64,000 nt of DNA from Hanleya hanleyi (Eukaryota; Mollusca; Polyplacophora; Lepidopleurida; Hanleyidae). The stretch is taken from positions 1 to 64,000 of the forward strand of contig JAVTVY010019034.1 of the NCBI GenBank assembly GCA_036873755.1. Reading direction: 5' to 3'. The translations under genes were made by a program, and so were the position numbers. Shown here piece by piece: positions 41,674 through 50,689 of the stretch (its first letter is position 1; every line of letters begins with the position of its first letter). The notes beneath the pieces are model-generated. The model was given only the letters and a program-made list of their open reading frames with translations, was not told where the DNA came from and did not search any database.

Positions 41674-42372
41674 CTATTCTGTGAGAGGATGATCCTGTGG
41701 AGAAAGTACTTTATCGACCATGGAGACTACTTGTTGCAAAGCCGTCCATAGATCGGGGTCCAGAGTAAATCCCCCTCGCTTGAGACAGAGAAGTCGAGCA
41801 AAATAGGGACCGCGGAAAATGTAGACATCGTCACACAGGTGAATGCTATCCCCGTCGAGATCACCGCATAACACACGTTTCAAGGTAATCCAGCCTTCCG
41901 GGGATAAAGAGACACGGGCGGGTTCAGATGTACACCAACACCGGCTATCGTCATCGATCAGCTCCACGCGTTGGGGATATAACAATAGGGTACAGTCCGG
42001 TGTAAGAGTACGCGTAGCTAGAGAGAGCGCCTGGGGATAGAGTACGTCGTGAACATCGGTAATAATAGCTTTCAGCGCCTGCCATAATGCCGGCCGAAGT
42101 AGGATAGCGGCACCCCCACACTGTTCTAGCCGCGGAAAAAAAGAATCATCTCTACCACTTCGCAGGTAAACACCGATTCCCACATGCATAAAATCCACTT
42201 CGGGCTCTTTTCCCTGTAACAACCGTGTTAATAGAGTCCAGCCTGCTAAACTTAAACATAACTTCACTTCTCGAGGGTGTTCTTCGATGAGCTGCAATTC
42301 ATGATCATAGACGATGAGAATCACATCAGACGTCAGTTGAAAGAAAGCGAGCTCCTTTCCGTGTGCTGCCAT
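41674..42372 (-). CDS. PC4-like protein 3 of element A (four half-domains)
   Basis: 232 residues from MAAHGKELAFFQLTSDV at 42,372. The open frame extends upstream to 42,597, but the TATA box at 42,406-42,415 argues for this start. Half-domain helices: LSLAGWTLLTRLLQG, LRPALWQALKAIITDVHDV, VSLSPEGWITLKRVLCGDL and FTLDPDLWTALQQVVSMVDK, each preceded by short strands (LIVYDHELQLI, IFRGPYFARL). It corresponds to two tandem PC4-like domains. Conserved in element D. Likely an early regulator or ssDNA-binding protein (inference). Confidence 0.72.
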   Translation of the reverse strand: MAAHGKELAFFQLTSDVILIVYDHELQLIEEHPREVKLCLSLAGWTLLTRLLQGKEPEVDFMHVGIGVYLRSGRDDSFFPRLEQCGGAAILLRPALWQALKAIITDVHDVLYPQALSLATRTLTPDCTLLLYPQRVELIDDDSRCWCTSEPARVSLSPEGWITLKRVLCGDLDGDSIHLCDDVYIFRGPYFARLLCLKRGGFTLDPDLWTALQQVVSMVDKVLSPQDHPLTE

Positions 42373-42405
42373 AATGGTGAATGATAAAATACCGGCCAGG
42401 CAAAA

Positions 42406-42415
42406 TTTATATATA
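42406..42415 (-). promoter_or_regulatory. TATA box of PC4-like gene 3
   Basis: TATATATAAA on the minus strand, 34 bases before the ATG. Confidence 0.7.
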
Positions 42416-42599
42416 CCGATTCTTGCTAATTTCATTGTAATAAAAAAATTGTAAATAAAAAAATTCATACCCTGTTCTAGAAAATAATTAAATTGACATT
42501 GCAATTTTTTGTAGACGGACCAAGAGTGCATAAATTGATATTCTTGAGTAATAACATGATAAAATAAAATAATATCATTGCTGGGATATAATATCAAGT

Positions 42600-43050
42600 T
42601 ATCATAATTACCAGAACAATCAATAGTGCTCTGAGATATGAAAAACCCTATACTTGGAAAGCCATACTATATATGTAATAGATGCTATACGTACGTGAAG
42701 GTACTTTTTGATGCTAAATTCTGTGAATGGCCCCTTTTGACACAGCTTATAAATTTAAGGAAACGTTAATTCAATGAAACAATTAATCAAATATGTAGCC
42801 AACATCCTTTTCATAATGCTACCTCAATAAAACAATGTAATTCATACGACAAACACATTTAATAAAATTACGAAATAGCATTAATTGGAACAAATCTGAG
42901 TTCTGTCAAAACAGAGTTGCGTCCCATTTTTTTGCACCAAAATTGAATGGGAACTGCGCATATTGTTTTTCTTGCAGTGAAACGAAGGCTATGTTTTTAA
43001 TAATTTTCTAGAGTTCTCTTTCGATAAACCCACTGGAATTTTCAGGCAGC
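42600..43050. other. AT-rich spacer in element A
   Basis: No gene or repeat recognised. Confidence 0.45.
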
Positions 43051-43113
43051 TATTATAAGGCTGTAAGCCGTAGTCTTCATGTATTTTTAACCAGGAAAAT
43101 CAATTTATTTTCA

Positions 43114-43323
43114 ATGTACCGGATTTTCCATACTTCCGTAGAAGAGAGCAAGTACGCTGTATTACCGTGTGGCCATTTATGCATCTGTAAAGATTGTTGG
43201 GTGACGCTAACGTGTGTAGGAGACATGTGCCACTGCGTTGAAGCAGGCGAACAACATCTAAAAATTAAGTGTCCAATCTGCAGGAAGCAAGTGGGTGGAA
43301 TAAAAAGAATCTACCGCGCATAA
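43114..43323 (+). CDS. RING-like protein lacking the first cysteine pair
   Basis: 69 residues on the strand opposite its neighbours. AVLPCGHLCICKDCW and IKCPICRKQV give the C-H-C-C...C-C part of a RING finger, and the end (GGIKRIYRA) resembles the short tail of IAP/Mdm2-type RINGs. Where the first C-x-x-C belongs the sequence has Y-R-I-F, each position one base from a Cys codon. The open frame can be read upstream to about 43,059 without adding cysteines. RING proteins act as ubiquitin ligases; with one zinc site missing, activity is doubtful. TTATAAGG near 43,053 is a candidate TATA box. Confidence 0.6.
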   Translation: MYRIFHTSVEESKYAVLPCGHLCICKDCWVTLTCVGDMCHCVEAGEQHLKIKCPICRKQVGGIKRIYRA

Positions 43324-43379
43324 GTGTCGTAACACTTTCAAAAGCCCTTTTCAGGGCCACCCCATCTTTCCGGAAGAGG

Positions 43380-44400
43380 AAACTTCTATCAAAAAGCACA
43401 AAAAATTAACACCAGCCCCCATCATCCTACTCCCCAAAGAAATTTTTTTTTTAAATTTTTTTACAATTTTTTTGAAATTATTGAAAAAAAAGGGGAAATT
43501 GGAGGGGGGGACAAGGGGGGAGGGAAGGTTGGTGGAATAGCCAAAACAAATTTTTTTTTAAAAATTTAAAAAAAAAGGAAAAAAAGCCAAAACAAATCTT
43601 TTTCATTTTCTATTTTTTTTTAACAATTAAAAATTGAAATTATTGAAAAAAAGGGGAAATTGGAGGGGGGGATAAGGGGTAGGGAAGGTTGATGGAATAG
43701 CCAAATTTTTTTTTTTTAAAATGGACCAATGGGGTCGAGTGAGGTATCAAATTGAAGCTTATGTGAAGGAGCATCTAATGGGCTGGGTGTGGGATTGAAC
43801 TATCGGCATTCTGCGCATGCGCGGTGGCCGAAGGGTATGGAAATAGACGTGTTGGAGCTAGGGGATAGCCAAAATTTTTTTTTTTTAAAAATGGACCAAT
43901 GGGGTCGAGTGAGGTATCAAATTGAAGCTTATGTGAAGGGGCATCTAATGGGCTGGGTGTGGGATTGAACTATCGGTATTCTGCGCATGCGCGGTGGCCG
44001 AAGGGTATGGAAATAGACGTTTTGGAGCTAGGGGAGCCCCTAATGGACCAATGGGGTCGAGTAAGGTATCAAAGTGAAGCTTATGTGAAGGGGCATATGA
44101 TGGACTGGGTGTGGGGTTGAAATATCGGCATTATGCGCATGCGCGGTGGCCGAAGGGTATGAAAATAGACGTGTTGGAGCTAGGGTTTTTTTTTTTACTA
44201 TTAAAAAAAGGAAAAAAAGAATGAACACTAAGCATTTTTTTAATTTTCTACTATTTTTATTAACACAAATAGAATGAACGTATTCACAAGGGTATTGAAT
44301 TTTAATACAATTATATCTGAGTATTGAATTTTAATACAATTAACAGTAAAAAAACTCTGAATTTTTAATACAATTATACGCTCTCAAGCCACTTCAATGA
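43380..44400. repeat. Poly-T/poly-A tracts with three NRF1 repeat units
   Basis: Low-complexity T- and A-runs at 43,436-43,715 and 44,186-44,250. Three ~150-170-bp units with TGCGCATGCGCGG (near 43,812, 43,981 and 44,135) match the C and D terminal-repeat family. No gene. Confidence 0.8.
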
Positions 44401-44433
44401 ATGTGTATGGTAAATGTTTTTCAACACTTGTTC

Positions 44434-45719
44434 TCAATAGTTCGCCAACAAGACTTGTTTGAATTCATCATCGTCTTTCCGTCCCTGGTGCACGTAGATG
44501 TACGTAATAATCTCTTCACGTGGAATTTTGGGAGGGCAGGCAGCTTCCACTGCCAGGGCAATTTGCGTCTCGGTCACGGCCTGTAGTGCCTCAGTGATCA
44601 GTGCGTATGAGGGTAAACTAGTGTCCTGTGGAATTTGAGGTCTGATTAGATCCAGGACTGTGTCGATGTACTTCTTATAAATATAGTGAGACACCTGGTA
44701 GGCCAGAGCTTGACGAATTGTACTTGCGAGACTCTGCAACTTCCGCCACGCCGTTAATTTCAAGGTGACACCCTGAGGACAAGCAACAAGCTCTTGCGTA
44801 TCTAACCTCATTCTCCATTTACGAATATGCACCAGGAGCTGATCGTTGAAATAAGCACAGCTCACAAAGATGTCGTCACCCACAAAAAATTTCGCTTCGT
44901 CACTCCCCTGGTCGCGAATAACCGCATCGATGGCGTAATCAAGGGTCTCCAGTTTTTGCCAGGTATCTAAGTTCATGGCAATATGCCTACCGGTCTGTCG
45001 TTAAAGCCCGCTGCATTAAAATGCACTTCTTCGTCTTTCACACTCACAGTTAAATAGGGTGAGAGCTCCCAAATGTCCGTGTGGGCTGCCTGGTAGGCCT
45101 GTTGAATAATGTTATTGATATCCTGCACAGACATAGGAAGTTGCACTTCTTCTTTCACAGACACTTGCTGGGGTACTACTGGCTCATCAACCACTGACTC
45201 AGGTATTTCTAACGGTGATAGTCGGGGCCGTTTGGGTCGTCCAGCGCGTTTGGCAAGTGTACTCTCTGGGGTAGTGTGCGTACGTTTGCTAGCTGTACGC
45301 TCTTCGGTGGTATCCATAACTAAGATATCATCATCTTGTATAACGTCGTCGGCTTCAAGTAGATCTGCTAGTTCGTCATTTCCCGTGATCTTCAACCCCG
45401 CCACCAAGACTAGAAATGCATAGGGGCCACGGCGCAGTAGACAGTCGATGAGAGCTCTGTTTTGTGCTGAAGTGGTTTTCTCCGCCATGATATTTTCGAC
45501 ACCCTCTTTCACGAGTATGTTTTCCTGCATAAGGAAATCACATAGTTCAGCCACATGCTGTATTTCATCAATGAGGCGAACACGATACTTTCGAAACTTC
45601 GCTAGCTGGGCTGCCTCCATGACTATGGGCTCAGGCTGATGAGCAACTGCTACGGTGTAAAAGTCTGATGAATTTGCACTGGTAAAAGTAAAAAAAGTAA
45701 AAGGTTCTCTACAGCTCAT
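44434..45719 (-). CDS. CARD-PC4 protein (two overlapping frames)
   Basis: The first frame (45,719-44,973, 248 residues) has a CARD-like helical bundle at ~36-122 (AKFRKYRVRLIDEIQHVAEL, FLMQENILVKEGVENIMAEK, NRALIDCLLRRGPYAFLVLV, DELADLLE), an acidic stretch, a basic NLS-like RAGRPKRPR and the strands of a PC4-like domain. It ends in an ATGA overlap with the second frame (44,976-44,434, 180 residues), which opens with the matching helix (NLDTWQKLETLDYAIDAV). A full PC4 domain follows (FFVGDDIFVSC, NDQLLVHIRKW, GVTLKLTAWRKLQSLASTI). The domain is split exactly at the overlap, so this is one gene with a frame break or two coupled genes. CARDs mediate death-fold contacts in innate immune signalling; the role here is an inference. 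The promoter is inside the right TIR. Confidence 0.72.
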
Positions 45720-45853
45720 ACAAAACAGGCAAGCAGGCTGGATGACTGGCTAGAGGTGAAGCAGACTAGAGGTGAAGCAGGCAGGCAGGCAGGTAGGCAG
45801 GCAGGGAGGCTGGTCAGGTCAGGTAAGTCACAGTGCTACGCAGGGTAGTGCAA
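45720..45853 (-). promoter_or_regulatory. Leader region of the CARD-PC4 gene, GCAG-rich
   Basis: Repeated AGGCAGGC and AGAGGTGAAGCAG words lie between the ATG at 45,719 and the TIR inner edge. Confidence 0.5.
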
Positions 45854-45882
45854 TGAATACACCCCTACCCTAAAAATCGACT

Positions 45883-46060
45883 CCTTTTATACGTTTTCCT
45901 ACAATCCACCATCTTGTACCCATCACCCACCATCCACCCACAGGCCGCCATCTTGTACCCATCACCCACCATCCACCCACAGGCCGCCATCTTGTACCCA
46001 TCACCCACCATCCACCCACAGGCCGCCATCTTGTACATCTAAAAATCGACTCCTTTTATA
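45883..46060 (-). promoter_or_regulatory. Two TATA boxes in the right TIR facing the CARD-PC4 gene
   Basis: TATAAAAGGAGTCGA on the minus strand at 45,891-45,883 and again at 46,060-46,052. Confidence 0.7.
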
Positions 46061-46425
46061 CGTTTTTCTACAATCCGCCATCTTGTACCCATCACCCACC
46101 ATCCACCCACATGCCGCCATCTTGTACCCATCACCCACCATCCACCCACAGGCCGCCATCTTGTACCCATCACCCACCATCCACCCACAGGCCGCCATCT
46201 TGTACCCATCACCCACCATCCACCCACAGGCCGCCATCTTGTACCCATCACCCACCATCCACCCACAGGCCGCCATCTTGTACCCATCACCCACCATCCA
46301 CCCACAGGCCGCCATCTTGTACCCATCACCCACCATCCACCCACAGGCCGCCATCTTGTACCCATCACCCACCATCCACCCACAGGCCGCCATCTTGTAC
46401 CCATCACCCACCATCCACCCACACG
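45905..46425 (-). repeat. 39-bp tandem array with YY1 sites, right TIR
   Basis: About 13 units read GCCGCCATCTTGTACCCATC on the plus strand, the complement of the left array. Confidence 0.9.
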
Positions 46426-46515
46426 CATGCGCACATCGCCACTTCTCACGTCACCAAAGGTTCTGCGCATGCGCAGTGAAGCGCTGTTACCTCGATTGAC
46501 CCCTTGTATACTACT

Positions 46516-46557
46516 GACGCTTGTATACTACTTGACCCCTTGTATACTACTGACGCT
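46516..46557 (+). repeat. Right target duplication of A plus an extra end fragment
   Basis: GACGCT (46,516-46,521) is followed by TGTATACTAC-TTGACCCCTTGTATACTACT (46,522-46,551), a second copy of A's outermost bases, and a second GACGCT (46,552-46,557). Confidence 0.85.
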
Positions 46558-46563
46558 ACTACT

Positions 46564-46996
46564 TGGATCAGAAACCTAATAAAAATGACTGACCTTCAAC
46601 TGTTTTATCAAGGTTAAATTTAGCATTAGCAATAATAATAATTAGCAAAGGAGTGAAGATAGGCTCTCCAAATTCATAATGCATGTGCAATTTGTGACTG
46701 ACTAGAAGCCTATCCCAGTTGACTGAACCTATTTTTTTTTTCAAGGTTATATTATGATAAAACATGAAACATAGCTTGGCTTTCTGAATTAATACCACAT
46801 ATGCAACTGATGATGGACCTGGAGTCCATGAATATGACTGACGTTGATCTATTTTCTCAAGTTCAAAAACTGTATGTTAAGTCACATACTTTTAACTGCC
46901 AACAACATTCTCATCTTCATTGTGGCTGTGGTTGTCTTCCAGATCAATCTACCGAAGTTCGCGTGTGTTGCAACAGCCTCTAGCTTCAACAGCCAC
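46564..46996. other. Host-like AT-rich sequence right of element D
   Basis: No gene recognised. Confidence 0.45.
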
Positions 46997-47579
46997 TTAA
47001 CCCTACCTGGCCTGGGGTGGGAGGGGCCGAAATGGCGCCCCCATACCAAACTTTCTGCGCTATCTCCGGAACGACAAAAAATGGAGAGCTGAAACTCCTT
47101 GACTTACAGTTTATCATATGGGGGTCATTTTGAGCCTATTTGCATAACCCCCCGAGCCGAGGATCATGGGTAAATTCAAAATGGCGGCCACGTGGGGTAC
47201 CAGAAAAGTGATGTTTTTGTCATATTTCTTCAAAATTTCCGCGATGAAAAGTGGGCAAAAGCTATTTTATTTCACATCACATTAATATTTACTAATTTAT
47301 CATGCAGTTTTTGCGAAGAAATTGCTTAAATAAAAAAATCGAAGAATCCGACCGGAAAATCGACCAAAAAATGCCGTTTTTGAAAATGACGTCACTGTGA
47401 CGTCATCAAAGCGGCCATCTTGGATTTTTTTTTTTACATTTTCTGGTAGAGCTTGACCCAAGGATTTAGTGTGGTAAGTTTTAGCCCCCTAGCTGAAGGG
47501 GTAAGAAAAATAATTAGGGGGAGCTATTTCGCACCCGGCCGGCGACACGTCACAAAAAGCCCAGGCCAGATGGGGTTAA
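46997..47579 (+). mobile_element. piggyBac-like MITE (TTAA, CCC...GGG ends)
   Basis: TTAACCCTACCTGGCCTGGG at the left and CCCAGGCCAGATGGGGTTAA at the right form imperfect inverted ends inside TTAA. It is 583 bp long with no ORF. CCC..GGG ends with TTAA fit the piggyBac superfamily; Kolobok is an alternative. Confidence 0.75.
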
Positions 47580-47829
47580 AACCATACCATATCGGCTGAG
47601 CTGGTGAAACATCCACTATTTCCAAGCTCGGACATACCACGTCACTGTCGAAATATGGGTACCATGACACAGTGATAGATCACCCAGCCAGTGAAGGTTC
47701 CCGATTTGTTGTCTTTGTTGCCTACGTACTATTAGCGGCATTTTAAAACAAGAACAGTTCGTTGGCTTCCAGTTGTTTGGCATTTTTATTTGATGGCATT
47801 GTTTCATATAGAATACAACAGCGAATGAA

Positions 47830-47946
47830 AAATGGATTGAAATCTTCATGTTCAAACTTTCGTAGAGATGTGGCTGTAAATTTCAATTTTCTTTACCCAA
47901 TTTCTTTACCCCACTTTTTTCGCGCCTACTTTTCTCTCTTGTCCAC
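47830..47946 (+). pseudogene. Fragment of a LINE-like ORF, left of element B
   Basis: An open stretch RRDVAVNFNFLYPISLPHFF-type ends at GTCCAC, the target site of element B. Its frame resumes right of B at 62,558. A non-LTR retrotransposon ORF2 C-terminus is suggested by the right part. Confidence 0.4.
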
Positions 47947-49220
47947 AGCAGTATACAGCAACATATTCACTCGTATTTGGTTCAGTGCGCATGCGCGAGA
48001 AAGTGAAAGTGGAGGTTCCGTTGGGGTCATGGGGAGGTGTGCGCAGGAGTGTTCTGCGCAAGTATGACGTCACTTCCGGTCTGCGTGAATCGGGCGTGAC
48101 CTTGGGGCATGAATTCCTCCGCGGTAATGCGGTAATGCGGTTTGGCGGTGATGCGGTCTGCCTCCGCGGACAGAAAGTAGTCCCAAATACGTGTGTTTTC
48201 GTGAGAATGTTCGGCAATCTTCAGGGGCGAGAGGGTCCGCTAATGGACTGATTGGGTTGAGTGAGGTGTCAAAGTGAAGCGCTTCTCCAGGGCTATCCAG
48301 TCATGGGTGGGTGCATGTAAAATTAGAGTTTGGCTCGAAACTACAAAAAGCCGAAAAGGGACTTTACCCATACAATAGAGGAAAACCCCTATTAACCCTA
48401 TCCCAAAGGGATAATATCGGTCCCCCGGGCTTATTGGGGTCTGGGTGCATCGGGCGTGAATCGGGCGTAACCTTGGGCTATGTATTCCTCCGCGGTGATG
48501 CGGCCTGGCGGTGATGCGGTCTGCCTCCGCGGACAGAAAGTAGTCCCAAATACGTGTGTTTTCGTGAGAATGTCCGGCAATCTTCAGGGGCGAGAGGGGC
48601 CCCTAATGGACTGATTGGGTCGAGTGAGGTGTCAAAGTGAAGCCCAGTATGCGTGAGTGGTACCCATCCGGACGAAAATGGGTGTATGTAAAGTTAGGAT
48701 TTGTCCCGAAAATATAAAAAGCGGAACACGGACTTTACCCCTACAATAGAGGAAAACCCCTATCAACCCTATCCCAAAGGGCTAATATAGGTCCCCGGGC
48801 TTATCGGGGTCTGGGTGCATGGGTGGGTATATAAAATAAAATATAAAAAGCGGAACACGGACTTTACCCCTACAATAGGGGAAAACTCCTATCAACCCTG
48901 TCTAGTGGGGGCTAATATCGGTCTTTGGGCTGTGCATGGATGGGTGCATGTAAAATTAGGGTACTCATCTTACATCCGGGGTTTTTCCATGTAGGTTACT
49001 GCGCAGGTCACGTGGTTGGGTCTGCGCAAGTGTGTGACGTCACTTCCGGTTTTCAGAATGACCAGAAAAAAATACCTCCGAACACAGAAGAGTTCCAATT
49101 TTTCCTTAGACCTTAGACGTATGGTCCGGATTTTCCATCCGGGTTTTCCCCGGCCCGGATCGGCCGCACGCCTGCGCGGGTTATCCGGTCGCACGCGCGC
49201 ACGCGGATTACAGGGAAGTT
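47947..49220 (+). repeat. Left terminal inverted repeat of element B
   Basis: It contains an NRF1 site (GTGCGCATGCGCGAG), a TGACGTCACTTCCGG composite (48,063 and 49,037), CCTCCGCGGACAG blocks, three units with CAATA(G)GGGAAAAC-type words and TATAAAAAGCGGAACACGGA, TTGGAACTCTTCTGTGTT (inverted at 49,085) and GC-rich inner words. Confidence 0.85.
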
Positions 49221-49326
49221 TCGGAAGTGTGCAAGGGCACTATATCACATCGGGGTATATATGTCATCCAAGTATAGCGGATAGCGGTTGTCGTGAATAA
49301 CAACAAGTTCAGCAATGTTTATACAG

Positions 49327-49379
49327 TTTATTATCCCCAATGTTACATCATACCCAGGCTGGGGGAGCCGCCCTGGGCA
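49327..49379 (-). terminator. 3' stem-loop plus AATAAA of the zinc-finger/PolB-N remnant
   Basis: On the minus strand GCCCAGGGCGGCTCCCCCAG + CCTGGGT, then AATAAA (plus TTTATT 49,327-49,332). Confidence 0.7.
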
Positions 49380-49516
49380 TGTTTAGTATGTTCACAGCAA
49401 AACAAATTGAAATATCAAACACCATGTTTTATTATTTAACGCACCGTCACATTAGGCACAAGTATTTACTGAACTCAAGTCAATGATCAGCATGTAGACA
49501 TAGAGAGTATGTTATG

Positions 49517-50250
49517 CTATTCATCAGTGCAAGGATGACGCATCAACCGACGGGGGTGGTCGGTTAGCTTGGTAACGAAGAACGTAACATTGGTGACCCA
49601 TTGTGTGTTGGGGCGTTGACGTTGGGCCCATCTCAAGGGATCCACGGTGTCCAGTTTCTCCAGCATCGTCTCTAGCGACACCCGGTTAATGATGGTGAAC
49701 GGCTGGTCAAACACATGGCTGTTATTACTGGCATAATAATACTGTAACTGGTCCGTCTCTTTGTGACGTAAGATGTACCCGAAAGCGACATTCGATTTGA
49801 AGACCGTAGCATGGTCATTGACGATGGCTTTCACGTAGCTGCGTAGACGGGCGAGGTCGGTCAGTGGGAAATTGTAGATATCTGGAATAGGGCGATCACG
49901 GTAGAAACAGTGCCGTATCATGGGCCATTGGCGCCGATAGATGTCACTCACTGGATGGGCGTCCTGTAACAGATCGCTAGGAACATCCATCTTCCAGAAA
50001 GTGTTCGATGTTGTCAGGCGTATGAGTGGGAACAGTAATGCTAGGGACCGGCTGGATATCTAAGCTCTTCTGAATTGTGGGTATAGGCGGGCTCTCCGTG
50101 ATCGCATCACCAGTGGCATTCATCTCCCCGGGCTCATCTTCACTAGGTCTGACCCTCCTGGGTGCCTCTTTATTGGGAATTTGTCGCCCAACCGTGGGGA
50201 CGGACCATGAATCAAACGCTGATGCCGTCTTAACTGACTGGGTCGTTTGA
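49517..50250 (-). pseudogene. Zinc-finger/PolB-N-domain gene remnant of element B
   Basis: It begins within the third finger region (matching QLFKRPSQLKRHERLIH of the element E gene at nucleotide level) and has lost the first two fingers and the promoter. The N-domain is still open (MDVPSDLLQDAHPVS.., RHCFYRDRPIPDIYNF, FGYILRHKETDQLQYYY, TNVTFFVTKL). The frame breaks in the linker. Confidence 0.75.
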
Positions 50251-50259
50251 AGTGGATTT

Positions 50260-50450
50260 TACATCCGGGACCTTGTCAACATCCGGGTTTCCCAGTGGGG
50301 TTTTCCCGTCGTTCCTCCGTTTTCCATCCGGGTACTGTGGTTTTACATCCGGGTCCTCATCTTACATCCGGGGTTTTTTCCATGTTTACTCTCACGTGAC
50401 CGGCAATGACGTTTAACCGCTGACATGAGCTTTAACTTTTAACCTTTTAC
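50260..50450 (+). repeat. ACATCCGGG motif cluster
   Basis: At least six ATCCGGG words, as at 7,827-7,940 and 9,535-9,580. CCGGATGT is ETS-like. Confidence 0.6.
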
Positions 50451-50463
50451 ATCCGCATGTAAA

Positions 50464-50518
50464 CACACCCAAAGCGGTTCCTCCAGCGTGGGTGTGCTGT
50501 GATGGAGGGGCCAATAAA
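50464..50518 (+). terminator. 3' stem-loop plus AATAAA (orphan copy)
   Basis: ACACCCAAAGCGGTTCCTCC + AGCGTGGGTGT, with AATAAA at 50,513. I see no gene directly upstream on this strand. Confidence 0.65.
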
Positions 50519-50636
50519 AGGATTGACCTGTAATCTTTGTTGTTGTTGCTCTCTTTTTGGACTAACCAATCAAAATAGTACGTATCACGGGCTACACCCG
50601 CAGAGCTACGTATAGTCGCGCATGTGTGACATGATC

Positions 50637-50644
50637 CATAAAAC
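50637..50644 (+). promoter_or_regulatory. TATA-like box of the tail-anchored gene
   Basis: CATAAAAC then ACGTCCCTCTGGATCCCACA. It aligns with TATAAAAC in element D. Confidence 0.6.
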
Positions 50645-50689
50645 ACGTCCCTCTGGATCCCACACCCCCATTCCTACGGTTACAGAGTC

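Larger units (their letters stand above)
28927..46515 (+). mobile_element. Element A, near-complete Polinton/Maverick (adintovirus-like)
   Basis: 17.6 kb between AGTAGTATACAAGGGGTC and its inverse, flanked by GACGCT duplications. It carries all core modules: PolB, chromodomain integrase, packaging ATPase, adenain-like protease, double-jelly-roll major capsid and penton. PolB reads rightward and the rest mostly leftward, converging near 33,800. Five genes show single frame breaks, so this copy is recent but probably not fully functional, unless the breaks are assembly errors. Confidence 0.92.
45854..46515 (-). repeat. Right terminal inverted repeat of element A
   Basis: Mirror of 28,927-29,592. 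It holds the same 39-bp units, but the segment AAAAATCGACTCCTTTTATACG + CAATCC is present twice, at 45,872 and 46,040, with three units between. Confidence 0.9.
13877..46563 (-). mobile_element. Element D, deletion-derivative Polinton carrying nested elements C and A
   Basis: The left end is AGTAGTAGTGTCTAAGC + ATTTCAG at 13,877. The right end is the inverse: CTGAAATGCTTAGACGCT up to 28,926, then, once element A and its target duplication are removed, ACTACT ending at 46,563. CRE and ETS-rich terminal repeats (TGACGTCACTTCCGG) mirror each other. The flanks TGCCTC and TGGATC agree at only 4 of 6 bases, so a target duplication is not proven. Own genes: four minus-strand PC4-like or tail-anchored genes and a 52-codon integrase remnant; all capsid genes, ATPase and polymerase are gone. 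The exact extent depends on this reading of the nesting. Confidence 0.65.

Noticed and set aside
13871..46569. TGCCTC/TGGATC as the target duplication of element D.
   Set aside because: Only four of six bases agree. The D ends are supported by inverted-repeat similarity but not by a clean duplication.
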